64,000 nucleotides of DNA, taken from Gammaproteobacteria bacterium (GTDB taxonomy: Bacteria > Pseudomonadota > Gammaproteobacteria > Enterobacterales > Neiellaceae). A program made the position numbers and the translations under genes. Where the stretch lies: assembly GCA_017425245.1 (NCBI GenBank), contig JAFOOX010000071.1, positions 1 through 64,000 on the forward strand, read 5' to 3'. The notes beneath the pieces were generated by a model. The model was not told the DNA's origin and did not search any database. It saw only the letters and a program-made list of their open reading frames with translations. Positions 39,278-49,158 of the stretch are shown here, piece after piece (position 1 is the stretch's first letter; each line of letters opens with the position of its first letter).

Positions 39278-40498
39278 ATGAAGGATTTTCTCCGCTCGCA
39301 CAAGCTCGATAACGTCTGCTACGAGATCCGCGGTCCAGCCATGGCCGAGGCTCGTCGGCTGGAAGAAGACGGCCACCGCATCATCAAGCTCAACATCGGC
39401 AACCCGGCTCCCTGGGGGTTTGAGGCGCCAGAAGAGCTGATCATGGATGTGATCAAGAATCTGCCCGATTCCAGCTCCCAAGGCTACTGCGACGCCAAGG
39501 GGCTTTTTTCGGCACGCAAGGCGGTGATGCAGTCCTGTCAGCAGAAAGGCATTCGCGGCGTCGAGCTGGACGATATCTACATCGGTAACGGTGTCAGCGA
39601 ACTGATCCAGATGGCAACCAACGCCCTGATCAACAACAGCGACGAAGTGCTGGTGCCGGCCCCCGACTACCCGCTATGGACTGCCGCTGTCACCCTTGCG
39701 GGCGGCAAGGCGGTGCACTACCTGTGCGATGAGCAGTCTGACTGGCAACCGGATCTCGACGATATCCGCAAGAAGATCAACGCCAATACCAAGGCGATCG
39801 TCATCATCAACCCCAACAACCCGACCGGGGCAGTGTATGAACGTAGCTTGCTGGAAGGGGTGTTGGAGATTGCCCGTCAGCACAACCTGATCGTTTTTGC
39901 CGACGAGATTTACGATCGCATCCTTTATGACGAAGCCCAGCACATCAGCATCGCCACCCTTGCTGATGATGTGCTGTGCGTCACCATGAGCGGCCTATCG
40001 AAGAATTACCGCGCCGCCGGCTTCCGCGCTGGCTGGATGATCGTCAGCGGCCCCAAGCTGCGTGCCCGCAACTACATCGAAGGGCTCGACATGCTGGCCA
40101 ACATGCGCATGTGCGCCAACGTGCCCTGCCAGCATGCCATTCAGGCCGCCCTTGGTGGCTATCAGAGTATCAACGAGTTGATCCTGCCCGGCGGCCGCCT
40201 GCGCGAGCAGCGTGATCTGGCCTGGCGGATGCTGAACGACATCCCCGGCGTCAGCTGCGTCAAGCCCAAGGGCGCCCTTTACCTGTTCCCGCGCCTTGAT
40301 CCCAAACACTTCCCGATCCATGACGATCAGAAGCTGGTGCTGGATCTGCTACGTCAGGAAAAGGTACTGGTGGTGCAAGGCTCAGGCTTCAATTACCCAG
40401 GCACTGACCACTTCCGGGTGGTGTTCCTGCCCCGAGTCGACATTCTGGAGACCGCCGTCAGTCGCATTGGCAACTTTTTGGCCAGCTACCGCCAATGA
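39278..40498 (+). CDS. alaA: Glutamate-pyruvate aminotransferase AlaA (YfbQ)
   Basis: A 406-residue class I aminotransferase starting at ATG 39278 ([20 protein letters not shown]), close to E. coli AlaA. The PLP lysine lies in [34 protein letters not shown] and [10 protein letters not shown] are the other cofactor motifs. It makes alanine from pyruvate and glutamate. It is followed by yfbR with a 4-bp overlap. Confidence 0.95.
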   Translation: MKDFLRSHKLDNVCYEIRGPAMAEARRLEEDGHRIIKLNIGNPAPWGFEAPEELIMDVIKNLPDSSSQGYCDAKGLFSARKAVMQSCQQKGIRGVELDDIYIGNGVSELIQMATNALINNSDEVLVPAPDYPLWTAAVTLAGGKAVHYLCDEQSDWQPDLDDIRKKINANTKAIVIINPNNPTGAVYERSLLEGVLEIARQHNLIVFADEIYDRILYDEAQHISIATLADDVLCVTMSGLSKNYRAAGFRAGWMIVSGPKLRARNYIEGLDMLANMRMCANVPCQHAIQAALGGYQSINELILPGGRLREQRDLAWRMLNDIPGVSCVKPKGALYLFPRLDPKHFPIHDDQKLVLDLLRQEKVLVVQGSGFNYPGTDHFRVVFLPRVDILETAVSRIGNFLASYRQ

Positions 40499-41082
40499 GT
40501 GACTTGCCGAGTCACTTCTTTGCCCAACTGGCACGGATGAAGCTGATTCGGCGCTGGCCGCTGATGCGTTCAGTGCAGCCGGAAAACGTTCAGGAACACA
40601 GCCTGCAGGTGGCGATGCTGGCCCATGGCCTCGCCACCATCAAAAACCGCCTGTTTGGCGGCCAGATCAATGCCGGGCAGGTTGCCGTACTGGCGCTTTA
40701 TCACGACGCCACTGAGGTGCTGACGGGAGATATGCCCACGCCCGTTAAGTATCACAATCCAGACATCGCTCGCGAATTCAAGAAGATCGAAGAAGCTGCC
40801 GCCCACCGGTTGATCGCTATGCTGCCTGCAGAGCTACGCGCCGATTTTGTGCCTCTGATCGGCCCTCACAATGACAGCGCCGAGCTGGCCTTGGTCAAAA
40901 CCGCCGATACCCTCTGTGCCTATCTCAAATGCCTGGAAGAGGCAGCCGCCGGTAATCGCGAGTTCGTATTGGCCGAACAGCGATTGCTCGAATCACTGCA
41001 GCAACGGATGACGCCGGAACTGGATTACTTCCTCAGCCGCTTTGGACCGGGCTTCAAGCTCACCCTCGACGAAGTCAGTTAG
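40495..41082 (+). CDS. yfbR: 5'-deoxynucleotidase YfbR
   Basis: A 195-residue HD-domain phosphohydrolase acting on deoxyribonucleoside 5'-monophosphates. Metal ligands are in [13 protein letters not shown] and [19 protein letters not shown]. The ATG overlaps the alaA stop (ATGA); the alaA-yfbR pair is conserved in E. coli and relatives. Confidence 0.94.
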   Translation: MSDLPSHFFAQLARMKLIRRWPLMRSVQPENVQEHSLQVAMLAHGLATIKNRLFGGQINAGQVAVLALYHDATEVLTGDMPTPVKYHNPDIAREFKKIEEAAAHRLIAMLPAELRADFVPLIGPHNDSAELALVKTADTLCAYLKCLEEAAAGNREFVLAEQRLLESLQQRMTPELDYFLSRFGPGFKLTLDEVS

Positions 41083-41239
41083 TCTTTTACGTCAATATGT
41101 TACTGCTTGCTTACAGCTGTCACGACGACTATTGAACCGATTCTGTAACCCCCGACATTTTTTTGTGGAAGATAGCCCACAGATGCACGTAAAAAGGGCA
41201 ATTCAACCCTGATTCGACGAAATTTTGTACCATGCTTTC

Positions 41240-41252
41240 GTAATTTTATTAC
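41240..41252. promoter_or_regulatory. Palindrome GTAATTTTATTAC upstream of adhE
   Basis: A perfect inverted repeat (GTAAT/ATTAC with centre TTT), two bases upstream of the FNR box. The identical 13-mer occurs before ackA (55722-55734), and a close variant occurs before focA (50401-50413). Probable operator; protein unknown. Confidence 0.55.
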
Positions 41253-41254
41253 AG

Positions 41255-41296
41255 TTGACCCAGATCAACCTTTTGCCCGGTTCGCGCTCCTACAAT
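41255..41296 (+). promoter_or_regulatory. FNR-type promoter of adhE
   Basis: TTGACCCAGATCAA (41255-41268) matches the FNR consensus TTGAT-N4-ATCAA at 9 of 10 positions. A -10 box, TACAAT, lies at 41291-41296. With a start near 41303 the FNR box centre is at -41.5, the position of class II FNR activation. Confidence 0.75.
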
Positions 41297-41442
41297 GGCC
41301 CCGTCCAGAGGAGTTTTGTTGCGTTGAACAATTGGCCGAGCGGGCCCCAAGCGATCGTCTATACTCACCCGGCGACGCCCGCAAACGTAGTCCAACCCAT
41401 TGTTCAACGGAAAAAAATTCACATCCTTTCAGGAGATTGATG

Positions 41443-44094
41443 ATGGCCGTAACCAACCTGCAAGAGCTCGAAGTCCTGGTCGCTCAGGTCAAAGCTGCGC
41501 AGAGCCTTTTCGCTACCTATAGCCAGGAACAGGTGGATGAAATTTTCCGAGCAGCCGCCCTGGCCGCTGCGGATGCCCGTATCCCGCTGGCCAAAATGGC
41601 CGCCGAAGAGACCGGCATGGGGGTGATGGAAGACAAGGTGATCAAAAACCAGTTCGCCTCCGAGTACATCTACAACGCCTACAAAGATGAAAAGACCTGC
41701 GGCATCCTGAGCGAAGACAAAACCTTCGGCACCATCACCATTGCCGAGCCGACTGGCATCATCTGCGGTATCGTTCCCACCACCAACCCGACCTCGACGG
41801 CCATCTTCAAGGCGCTGATCTGCCTCAAGACCCGTAACGGCATCATCTTCAGCCCGCACCCGCGCGCCAAGAAGTCTACTGGTGAAGCTGCTCGCATCGT
41901 GCTGGAAGCCGCCGTCAAGGCCGGCGCACCAGAAGGGATCATCGGCTGGATCGATGCTCCGACCGTAGAACTGTCCAACGCCCTGATGCGCCACCCTGAC
42001 ATCAACCTGATCTTGGCCACCGGTGGTCCGGGCATGGTGAAAGCAGCTTACAGCTCAGGCAAACCGGCCATCGGCGTCGGCGCGGGTAACACCCCGGTAG
42101 TGATCGATGAGCATGCGGACGTCAAACGCGCCATCGCCTCTATCCTGATGTCCAAGACCTTCGACAGCGGCGTCATCTGCGCCTCCGAGCAATCGGTAGT
42201 CGTGGTCGACAGCGTCTACGAATCGGTCAAAGAGCGCTTTGAAACCCACGGCGGCTACATCCTCAAGGGTGCTGAAGTCGACAAGGTGCGCGCAGTGATC
42301 CTGAAAAACGGAGCACTGAACGCCGAGATCGTTGGTCAGCGCGCAGTCAAGATTGCCGCCCTCGCCGGCATCACCGTACCGGAGAGCACCAAAGTGCTGA
42401 TCGGCGAAGTGACCGACGTTGCCGATGAAGAGCCTTTCGCGCACGAAAAACTGTCGCCGTTGCTGGCCATGTATCGCGCCGTCGACTTCAAGGACGCGGT
42501 GACCAAGGCTGAAGCGCTGGTAGCCCTGGGCGGCATCGGTCACACCTCAGCCCTCTACACCGATCAGGACCAGTGCGCCGACCGCGTTCGCTATTTTGGC
42601 GACCGCATGAAAACCGCCCGTATCCTGATCAACACCCCAGCTTCCCAGGGTGGTATCGGCGACCTTTACAACTTCGCACTGGCGCCGTCACTGACCCTCG
42701 GTTGCGGTTCCTGGGGTGGTAACTCCATCTCCGAAAACGTCGGGCCCAAGCACCTGATCAACAAGAAAACCGTGGCGAAGCGAGCAGAAAACATGCTGTG
42801 GCATAAACTTCCGAAATCGATCTACTTCCGCCGCGGCTGTCTACCGATTGCGCTGGAAGAATTGTCCGTCAAGAAGCGCGCCCTAATCGTCACTGACCGC
42901 TTCCTGTTCAACAACGGCTACGTCGACGAAGCACTGCGCATCCTTAAGGGCCACGGTCTGGAAACCGAAGTGTTCTATGAAGTGGAAGCCGACCCGACGC
43001 TGTCTATCGTGCGCAAGGGTACTGACCTGTGTAACCAGTTCAAACCGGACGTGATCGTCGCTATCGGCGGTGGTTCACCGATGGATGCCGCCAAGATCAT
43101 GTGGGTGATGTACGAGCACCCGGAAGTCGACTTCAAAGACTTGGCACTGCGCTTCATGGACATCCGCAAGCGTATCTACAAGTTCCCGAAACTGGGCGTC
43201 AAGGCCGAGCTGGTTGCCGTGCCCACCACCTCCGGCACCGGTTCTGAAGTAACCCCGTTTGCCGTGGTGACCGACGACAAGACCGGCATGAAGTACCCGA
43301 TTGCCGACTACGAACTGACCCCGAACATGGCCATCGTCGACCCGAACCTGGTGATGAATATGCCTAAGTCGCTGTGCGCCTTCGGCGGTGTTGATGCCAT
43401 CACCCACGCTCTGGAAGCCTATGTATCGGTTCTGGCCAACGAGTACAGCGATGGCCAGGCTCTGCAAGCACTCAAGCTGCTGTCAGAAAACCTGGTTGAG
43501 TCCTACTCGAGCGCTACGCCGAAGGCTCGCGAAAACGTCCACAACGCCGCCACTATTGCTGGTGTGGCCTTCGCCAATGCCTTCCTCGGTGTGTGTCACT
43601 CCATGGCCCACAAACTGGGGGCCGAGTTCCACATCCCGCACGGTCTGGCCAACGCCCTGCTGATCTGTAACGTCATTCGCTATAACGCCAATGACAATCC
43701 GACCAAGCAGACCGCGTTCAGCCAGTACGATCGCCCGCAGGCGCGTCGTCGCTACAAGGAAGTCGCCGACCACTTGGGTCTCGGCAAGCCGGAAGACCGT
43801 ACCGGCGCCAAGGTTGAAGCACTGATTGCATGGCTGGAGAGCATCAAGAAGAATCTCGGCATCCCAGCCTCCATCCGCGACGCGGGTGTGGTTGAAGCGG
43901 ACTTCTTGGCCAAGGTCGACAAGCTGGCGGTTGAAGCCTTCGACGACCAGTGTACTGGCGCCAACCCGCGCTACCCGCTGATCAGCGAGCTAAAGCAGCT
44001 GCTGCTCGACTCCTACTACGGTCGCCCCTACGTGGACGCCAATGAAGTTGCAGCACCGACCAAAGCCGCTGACAAAGGCAAGAAAAGCAAGTAA
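41443..44094 (+). CDS. adhE: Bifunctional aldehyde-alcohol dehydrogenase AdhE
   Basis: An 883-residue enzyme from ATG 41443 (AGGAG seven bases upstream; the ATG three bases earlier is possible). The N-terminal acetaldehyde dehydrogenase half has nucleophile Cys246 in GVICASEQSVVV. The C-terminal iron-dependent alcohol dehydrogenase half has AIGGGSPMDAAKIMWVMYEH and HSMAHKLGAEFHIPHGLA (metal ligands). It reduces acetyl-CoA to ethanol in two NADH-dependent steps and assembles into spirosomes in other bacteria. Ends in a strong terminator. It sits 360 bp after yfbR under its own FNR-type promoter. Confidence 0.98.
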   Translation: MAVTNLQELEVLVAQVKAAQSLFATYSQEQVDEIFRAAALAAADARIPLAKMAAEETGMGVMEDKVIKNQFASEYIYNAYKDEKTCGILSEDKTFGTITIAEPTGIICGIVPTTNPTSTAIFKALICLKTRNGIIFSPHPRAKKSTGEAARIVLEAAVKAGAPEGIIGWIDAPTVELSNALMRHPDINLILATGGPGMVKAAYSSGKPAIGVGAGNTPVVIDEHADVKRAIASILMSKTFDSGVICASEQSVVVVDSVYESVKERFETHGGYILKGAEVDKVRAVILKNGALNAEIVGQRAVKIAALAGITVPESTKVLIGEVTDVADEEPFAHEKLSPLLAMYRAVDFKDAVTKAEALVALGGIGHTSALYTDQDQCADRVRYFGDRMKTARILINTPASQGGIGDLYNFALAPSLTLGCGSWGGNSISENVGPKHLINKKTVAKRAENMLWHKLPKSIYFRRGCLPIALEELSVKKRALIVTDRFLFNNGYVDEALRILKGHGLETEVFYEVEADPTLSIVRKGTDLCNQFKPDVIVAIGGGSPMDAAKIMWVMYEHPEVDFKDLALRFMDIRKRIYKFPKLGVKAELVAVPTTSGTGSEVTPFAVVTDDKTGMKYPIADYELTPNMAIVDPNLVMNMPKSLCAFGGVDAITHALEAYVSVLANEYSDGQALQALKLLSENLVESYSSATPKARENVHNAATIAGVAFANAFLGVCHSMAHKLGAEFHIPHGLANALLICNVIRYNANDNPTKQTAFSQYDRPQARRRYKEVADHLGLGKPEDRTGAKVEALIAWLESIKKNLGIPASIRDAGVVEADFLAKVDKLAVEAFDDQCTGANPRYPLISELKQLLLDSYYGRPYVDANEVAAPTKAADKGKKSK

Positions 44095-44119
44095 GCCACC
44101 GGCCGAACGCCAGTAATGC

Positions 44120-44145
44120 AAAACCCCGCCAACTGGCGGGGTTTT
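44120..44145 (+). terminator. Rho-independent terminator after adhE
   Basis: AAAACCCCGCC and GGCGGGGTTTT pair around AACT (44120-44145), with T-rich sequence after and A-rich before. It lies between adhE and the convergent 189-residue gene and can act in both directions. Confidence 0.9.
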
Positions 44146-44192
44146 CTATTTGGGAGAAACAAACACCGGCGTCCTCCAATGGGCGCTCGGGG

Positions 44193-44762
44193 TCAAGCCG
44201 CCTGATGATGCATGGTCGCAAGTTCAACGGCAGCGTCCAGTGCCCCGATGGTGGCCATCACTCGCCCTTCCAGCTGTTGTTGCCGCCATAGCGGCAAGCT
44301 ATCGCGGATCGCTTGCGGCAAGGGTGCGTGCAATTCGCCCCGTGCCACCAACGGCTGTGGCCGCAAGGCTTGCAGCAATCGGCTCTGGCACAAATCGAGC
44401 TCTGCCACCGCTTCACTTTGAGCATCTGCATCACGGTAATGATGTGGCTGGATGGTCAAGCATTGCGCTGGCCGCGCCTCCGCCTGCCATTGTGGCAACG
44501 GATCGCCATAGGGTCTGGGCGTTGCCATTGACTGGGCTTCAAGGGCGGCACGGGCCGTCAGATCCTGAGGTAGAGCCAACAGCAACCAGTGGAATGTGGC
44601 CCGTTGCTCAGCGCTCAGCGCCTGCAGCGGCTGTTGGCCAAGCTGCAGTTCGTGATTGATGGCAGTAACTGTCGCTGCGTGTACGGCCATCTGTTTTCCA
44701 ACACTGGTGAGCCCCATATCCCAAGCTATCGGCGGCGCTTGACGATTCTTGAGGTGGTCCAC
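44193..44762 (-). CDS. Conserved-looking hypothetical protein
   Basis: A 189-residue soluble protein read from GTG 44762 with AAAAAGG just upstream; an internal ATG at 44717 is an alternative. It is rich in leucine, glutamine and alanine (GKQMAVHAATVTAINHELQL, LSAEQRATFHWLLLALP) and looks mostly helical. I do not recognise a family. It is divergent from the REC-TPR gene, with 60 bp between starts, and convergent with adhE. Confidence 0.6.
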   Translation of the reverse strand: MDHLKNRQAPPIAWDMGLTSVGKQMAVHAATVTAINHELQLGQQPLQALSAEQRATFHWLLLALPQDLTARAALEAQSMATPRPYGDPLPQWQAEARPAQCLTIQPHHYRDADAQSEAVAELDLCQSRLLQALRPQPLVARGELHAPLPQAIRDSLPLWRQQQLEGRVMATIGALDAAVELATMHHQAA

Positions 44763-44822
44763 AGCACCTTTTTAACCCTGTGTTAGACTGCCGTTAACAA
44801 ATTTGGCAGGGGCGGCCATCGG

Positions 44823-46469
44823 GTGGAGTTTACGGATCGCATCCGCAACGTACTGGTGATTGATGACCTGCGGGCCTTTCAGGTAACCCTTAAAAGCATG
44901 TTGCAGAACATGGGCGTCGCCCGCACCGATTTCTGTGACAGTGGCGAGCAGGCACTCAGGGATATCAAGAAGTTCGACTACGACTTGATCATCTCTGACT
45001 ACAACCTGGGCAGTCAGCGCAAAAACGGGCGTCAACTCCTGGAGGAGCTCAAGGAACGCAAGCTGCTCGGCCCCAACACCCTGTTTGTTATCGTCACTGG
45101 TGAAAACACCCGAGCGATGGTTCTGGGCGCACTGGAAAACCAGCCTGACGACTATGTGATGAAACCTTTCTCCCATCAGCAGCTACGCAGCCGACTGATG
45201 CGGGCGATCGACAAGCGCACCGAACTACATGCCCTTTACATGGCACTGGCCCAGCAAGAATATCAGGATGCCATCGATATCTGCCAAACCCAGGTGCAAG
45301 CCGGTTCACGCTATGCCAATTACTGTCTGTGCCTGCTGGCCGAGCTCTACTGCACCGTTGGCGAGTTTGCCAAATCGGAAAAAATGCTGCGCCATTTCAT
45401 GGAGGAACGTGACACCACTTGGACCCGGGTGGCATTAGCCCGCACTTATGTAAAAGGCGGCCGGCATGAAGAAGCTGAAGAGTTGCTGACTGCCCTCATC
45501 AAAGCGCAGCCGTTACTGCTCGATGCTCATGATCTGCTGGCCGAAAGCTACATGGCCCAGGCACGGCTTGATGACGCCATTGGCGCCACCCGCACCGGGG
45601 CCGAAATCTCCCCCTTGGGCATTCAACGTCAGCAACGTCTCGGCGCCCTGGCGGTGGAGAAAGGCGATTTCGAGCTCGCCCATCAGGCCTTTGGCCAGGT
45701 GTATGAGTTGTCTCGTCACTCGGTCTATCACTCGGTTGATCACCTGTGCGACTACGTGCGCATGCTGTTTGAAGCCTCAGACCACGCCATTGACGATTCA
45801 CGCAAACGACGGCTACAGAACGAGGCCTTCACGGTGCTGCAACGAGCGCGAGCCAGTAATGCCTACAGCGATTTCGATTTCAACGGCTTCGAAGGACTCT
45901 GTCAGGCGCGGCTGCAAGCCCGCCATGGCGAATTTCTCAAAGCCAAAAAGACCTTTTACAAAGCCGCAGCCCACTACATGATCGACAACCGTCTCGATCT
46001 GCCAGATACCTTTCTACCCGAGGGGGTCGCCACCCTGGCCGGCATTGGTGAGTATGAAACGGCCATCGAACTGGCAGACCGCCTGCAAGCGCTCGACAAG
46101 CGCGGACATTTTGCCGAAATTGCACTCAACGACTTCCGCCGGTCTGATGACGCTATCGAAAAGCTCAGCAAGTTCGAGACAGCCAACCGTGATGGCATTG
46201 CTCGCTATACCAAGGAAGACTATGCGGGTGCCGTCAACGCATTCCGCCTAGCCCTGATCGCGGCCCCCACCAATACCGGCGCCGCCCTCAACCTGATCCA
46301 ATCGCTGTTGCAACTCAACAAAGGCAAACGCAAGTCAGATCTTGGCGAGATGCAGGAGTGCAAGGACACGTTCAAACTGCTGGATGGCGTGCCGCTGCCC
46401 GAAAAGCAGAAACAGCGCTACCATGAGTTGAGGCAACTCTTTGATGCGGTGAGCAACAACCGTAAGTGA
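44823..46469 (+). CDS. Response regulator with REC domain and TPR-rich C-terminal region
   Basis: A 548-residue protein read from GTG 44823 with a weak ribosome site. The receiver (residues 5-125) has the acidic pair in VLVIDDLRAFQ, the phospho-Asp in LIISDYNLG and the Lys in VMKPFSH. From about residue 140 it consists of TPR-like helices (EYQDAIDICQTQVQAGSRYA, RHEEAEELLTALIKAQPLL, DYAGAVNAFRLALIAAP). There is no DNA-binding or enzymatic output, so it should act by protein contact, as does VieB of Vibrio cholerae, which has a similar layout. No kinase gene lies beside it. Confidence 0.85.
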   Translation: MEFTDRIRNVLVIDDLRAFQVTLKSMLQNMGVARTDFCDSGEQALRDIKKFDYDLIISDYNLGSQRKNGRQLLEELKERKLLGPNTLFVIVTGENTRAMVLGALENQPDDYVMKPFSHQQLRSRLMRAIDKRTELHALYMALAQQEYQDAIDICQTQVQAGSRYANYCLCLLAELYCTVGEFAKSEKMLRHFMEERDTTWTRVALARTYVKGGRHEEAEELLTALIKAQPLLLDAHDLLAESYMAQARLDDAIGATRTGAEISPLGIQRQQRLGALAVEKGDFELAHQAFGQVYELSRHSVYHSVDHLCDYVRMLFEASDHAIDDSRKRRLQNEAFTVLQRARASNAYSDFDFNGFEGLCQARLQARHGEFLKAKKTFYKAAAHYMIDNRLDLPDTFLPEGVATLAGIGEYETAIELADRLQALDKRGHFAEIALNDFRRSDDAIEKLSKFETANRDGIARYTKEDYAGAVNAFRLALIAAPTNTGAALNLIQSLLQLNKGKRKSDLGEMQECKDTFKLLDGVPLPEKQKQRYHELRQLFDAVSNNRK

Positions 46470-46486
46470 CCGGCGAGGTGAAAAGC

Positions 46487-46756
46487 ATGAAGCTCGTTAT
46501 CAGTTATGCGCTACTGCTGATTACAGTGATGGGCGGCACAGGCTGCCAAAGCCGAATGGCCTGCCCGTCCGCGACAGAGATCGCAGAACAGCGCCGTCAT
46601 TGTGAGGCGCTGCAACAGCAGATCAGCAACGCGCCAGCGGACCGGCTGCAGAGCCGAGGCGCACTGGAAGAACAATACGCCAAAGAGTGCGAAGACTTGC
46701 TCTACTATCGCGAAAGCCACTCTGACCCCGAATCCTGTCTACCGCCTGGCCATTAG
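46487..46756 (+). CDS. Small exported protein, possible lipoprotein
   Basis: An 89-residue protein from ATG 46487 after GAGGTG. The N-terminal signal (MKLVISYALLLITVMGGTGC) ends at a cysteine, but the residues before it (GTG-Cys) are not a standard lipobox, so lipid attachment is doubtful. The mature part is short with four more cysteines (MACPS, RRHCEAL, AKECEDL, ESCLPPG). Unknown family. It follows the REC-TPR gene by 17 bp, probably in one transcript, with a small hairpin after it (46757-46771). Confidence 0.6.
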   Translation: MKLVISYALLLITVMGGTGCQSRMACPSATEIAEQRRHCEALQQQISNAPADRLQSRGALEEQYAKECEDLLYYRESHSDPESCLPPGH

Positions 46757-47054
46757 CCCCAACCTTTGGGGTAATTGCTCTAGTCACTAGTCATGGCAGC
46801 CACGTCCAGTGGTTGTACATACCGAACCAAGTGAGCCGAAAGAAACACCTCCTAAGGTTGTAGAAAAAATACCAACCCCTCGTTAGTGCTGAGTAGCGAA
46901 AGTCTGATTTGCAGCAAACATCCCAGGCCCCACTGGCCTTAGAGTGCCGTTGCTTTGTTGTAATGTTACATCGGTTGGTAAGTGCGACCGATATAGGGTT
47001 ACCAAACATCCGCAGTTTAGCGTTCAACGGCCATCCTCAGGAGTCGCCCACACC

Positions 47055-48569
47055 ATGCACGACACCGATCACGAAAAAAGCTACCGAGAGCTACACCGCC
47101 CGGCAAGCGAGTTTGCGTCACGCTCTGACTATCTTGATCATGAGCTGACGATAATGAAACCCCGACGCTGGCGACTCAACTTGCCTGGCCGCGACTTCCG
47201 CTTTGAGTGGGAGGATCTCGTTCCAGCAATTGCTGGAACTATCGGCATTACCGTGATGTACTCCGCAGTCATGGCTGCTTGGGCGGCAGGCCTTACTGAA
47301 CGCTGGGATCACGTTGATCTGCTGTCTACCGATTTCGCCGTGCAGGTGGTACGAGTTGAAATGCTCATCCCTGCGTTGTTGTTCTGTATCATCAGTTCGG
47401 GCTTCATCAATCCTCGTGCCAACCTCGGTGGCAACCACGGTCCGATGATCCCGCTGATCGCCACCATTGCTTTGGCGGGCGCGCACCCGCTGGCACTCGC
47501 CATTCTTATCGGCGTCTTCGGTCTTATCCTGAGCTTGCTTAAGGGGGGATCACGGTTGGTCAACTTGACTGGCCAAGGCGTTGCCGGAGGCTTGCTGGTT
47601 TATCTGGGGGCAATGGGGTCAATCGGCCAAATCACCTCACTATTCGACTGGTCGGCCGGCCTGCAGGCCAAACACAGCCTGGACTACAGCCTGAGTCATG
47701 TCGCTTTCGCCATCCTGGCCGTGAACGTTGTCGTCTACGCTTACCTGGCGCGAGTTAACAAGCGCTGGCTTGCGATCCCGTTATGCGCCATCACCGCAAT
47801 CGTCGTGGCCTTGCTGCTTGGCACCGGACTCGATCTGCAATTTAAAACTGAACCGGGCCTGCCACCGTTGAACCCTGTTTACTGGTGGGGTTCCACTGAG
47901 ACCGGTTGGCAGCTCGGCCTACCGAACCTCGGCCACTTTGTAGCCTCTCTGCCCTTCGCCATTTTGGCCGTGGCCATGTGGTCACCTGACTTCCTCGGCC
48001 ATCGCATCTTTCAGGAACTGAACTATCCGAAAGGTGCAGAAAAAGTCTTGATGGATGTCGATGACACCATGACCACCTGCTCTATTCGCCAGATGGTTGG
48101 TACCGCCGTCGGTGGCGGTAACATCACGTCGTCCTGGGGCACTTATATGATCCCAGCCGCCATCGCTAAACGCCCGATTCCAGCTGGCGCCATCTTGCTG
48201 GGCTCGCTGTGCATCATCGTTGCCATTATCGGTTACCCGATGGATGTCACTACGTGGCGCCCGGTCATGTCCGTTGCACTGCTGGTAGGTGTGTTCCTGC
48301 CACTGTTGGAAGCGGGTATGCAAATGGTCAAGGACGCAAAGGACAGTCAGTCAGCCGGTATCTGTATCTTTGCATCCATTGTTGCCAACCCGGTGTTTGC
48401 CTGGGCGCTGACCATGTTGCTCGACAACAACGGCCTGATTGGTGACCGCGAGCGCTCCAAGACGCTATCCCTGGCCGATCGCGTCATCATTCCGGGGCTG
48501 GCATTTGTTATCTGTTTGGTGGCGATGCTGGCCGTAGGCATGCTGCCGGGTATTCCTGCCCTGATCTAG
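47055..48569 (+). CDS. DUF3360 family putative membrane transporter
   Basis: A 504-residue protein with about 12 hydrophobic segments; the start at ATG 47055 follows an AGGAG 11 bases upstream. Conserved stretches include RDFRFEWEDLVPAIAGTIG, GFINPRANLGGNHGPMIPLI and MWSPDFLGHRIFQEL. I match it to DUF3360 membrane proteins of marine gammaproteobacteria, which resemble SulP/uracil-xanthine type permeases. The substrate is unknown. It is alone in its unit; a bidirectional terminator follows. Confidence 0.75.
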   Translation: MHDTDHEKSYRELHRPASEFASRSDYLDHELTIMKPRRWRLNLPGRDFRFEWEDLVPAIAGTIGITVMYSAVMAAWAAGLTERWDHVDLLSTDFAVQVVRVEMLIPALLFCIISSGFINPRANLGGNHGPMIPLIATIALAGAHPLALAILIGVFGLILSLLKGGSRLVNLTGQGVAGGLLVYLGAMGSIGQITSLFDWSAGLQAKHSLDYSLSHVAFAILAVNVVVYAYLARVNKRWLAIPLCAITAIVVALLLGTGLDLQFKTEPGLPPLNPVYWWGSTETGWQLGLPNLGHFVASLPFAILAVAMWSPDFLGHRIFQELNYPKGAEKVLMDVDDTMTTCSIRQMVGTAVGGGNITSSWGTYMIPAAIAKRPIPAGAILLGSLCIIVAIIGYPMDVTTWRPVMSVALLVGVFLPLLEAGMQMVKDAKDSQSAGICIFASIVANPVFAWALTMLLDNNGLIGDRERSKTLSLADRVIIPGLAFVICLVAMLAVGMLPGIPALI

Positions 48570-48605
48570 ATGTAGGCCAACTACAACGCCTGCGATCTGA
48601 AAGAA

Positions 48606-48631
48606 AACGGCCAGCAACTGCTGGCCGTTTC
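48606..48631. terminator. Bidirectional terminator between the DUF3360 and ACT-domain genes
   Basis: AAACGGCCAGC and GCTGGCCGTTT pair perfectly around AACT (48606-48631), flanked by T-rich sequence in both directions. It serves the convergent genes on either side. Confidence 0.85.
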
Positions 48632-48645
48632 ATTTTAAGTCTCGA

Positions 48646-49158
48646 TCAAGCAACAGCGAGAGCTGATCTCACCACCAGATTACCGCCTAACGCCTCTAGT
48701 TCAGCAGTTAAATCGCCCGCAGCAATGTTGGCAGGAAGCATCAAATCAAGCTCAGCAGTAAAGAGCGTACCTTCAATACCGGTAACAGCAACGCACCGAG
48801 ATGCCATGTTGCTGAGAACCACCCCCTGATCATCCAGCAACCTGGTGATATCGTTGACAATTCCTGGCCTATCCGTGGCATCAACTCGAAGTTTGAGACT
48901 GTGCCGCTCAGCAGCGACCTCACAAGAAGGTGCATTGAAACTGGCTGTCAGATCACTGCGAGCACCAAACAGTTGCTTGATCTCTTCCATACGTTCTTCT
49001 GGCGCCGAAATCCGGATCAATGCAGCCAACTGGCCATCAAGATGCGCCACACGCGTATCCAGCCAAAGCGCATGCCGCTCTTGGCAAGCTAACGCCAGCT
49101 CCTGGATCAAGCCAGGTTGGTCGCGCGCCACCAGTGAAACAATGACGATGGTGTTCAT
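48646..49158 (-). CDS. ACT-domain protein, glycine cleavage repressor (GcvR)-like
   Basis: A 170-residue protein from ATG 49158 (MNTIVIVSLVARDQPGLIQE). It has two ACT domains: residues 1-75 (ARDQPGLIQELALACQE) and about 88-165 (DATDRPGIVNDITRLLDDQG). This layout is that of GcvR, which regulates through protein contact with GcvA, but the similarity is in the fold and not close enough for a firm name. No amino-acid enzyme gene lies beside it. Confidence 0.72.
   Translation of the reverse strand: MNTIVIVSLVARDQPGLIQELALACQERHALWLDTRVAHLDGQLAALIRISAPEERMEEIKQLFGARSDLTASFNAPSCEVAAERHSLKLRVDATDRPGIVNDITRLLDDQGVVLSNMASRCVAVTGIEGTLFTAELDLMLPANIAAGDLTAELEALGGNLVVRSALAVA

Larger units (their letters stand above)
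41083..41442 (+). promoter_or_regulatory. adhE control region (360 bp)
   Basis: A long non-coding leader holding, in order, an AT-rich stretch, the palindrome at 41240-41252, an FNR box at 41255-41268, a TACAAT -10 box at 41291-41296 and a leader of about 140 bases before adhE. No gene is supported here. Confidence 0.7.
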
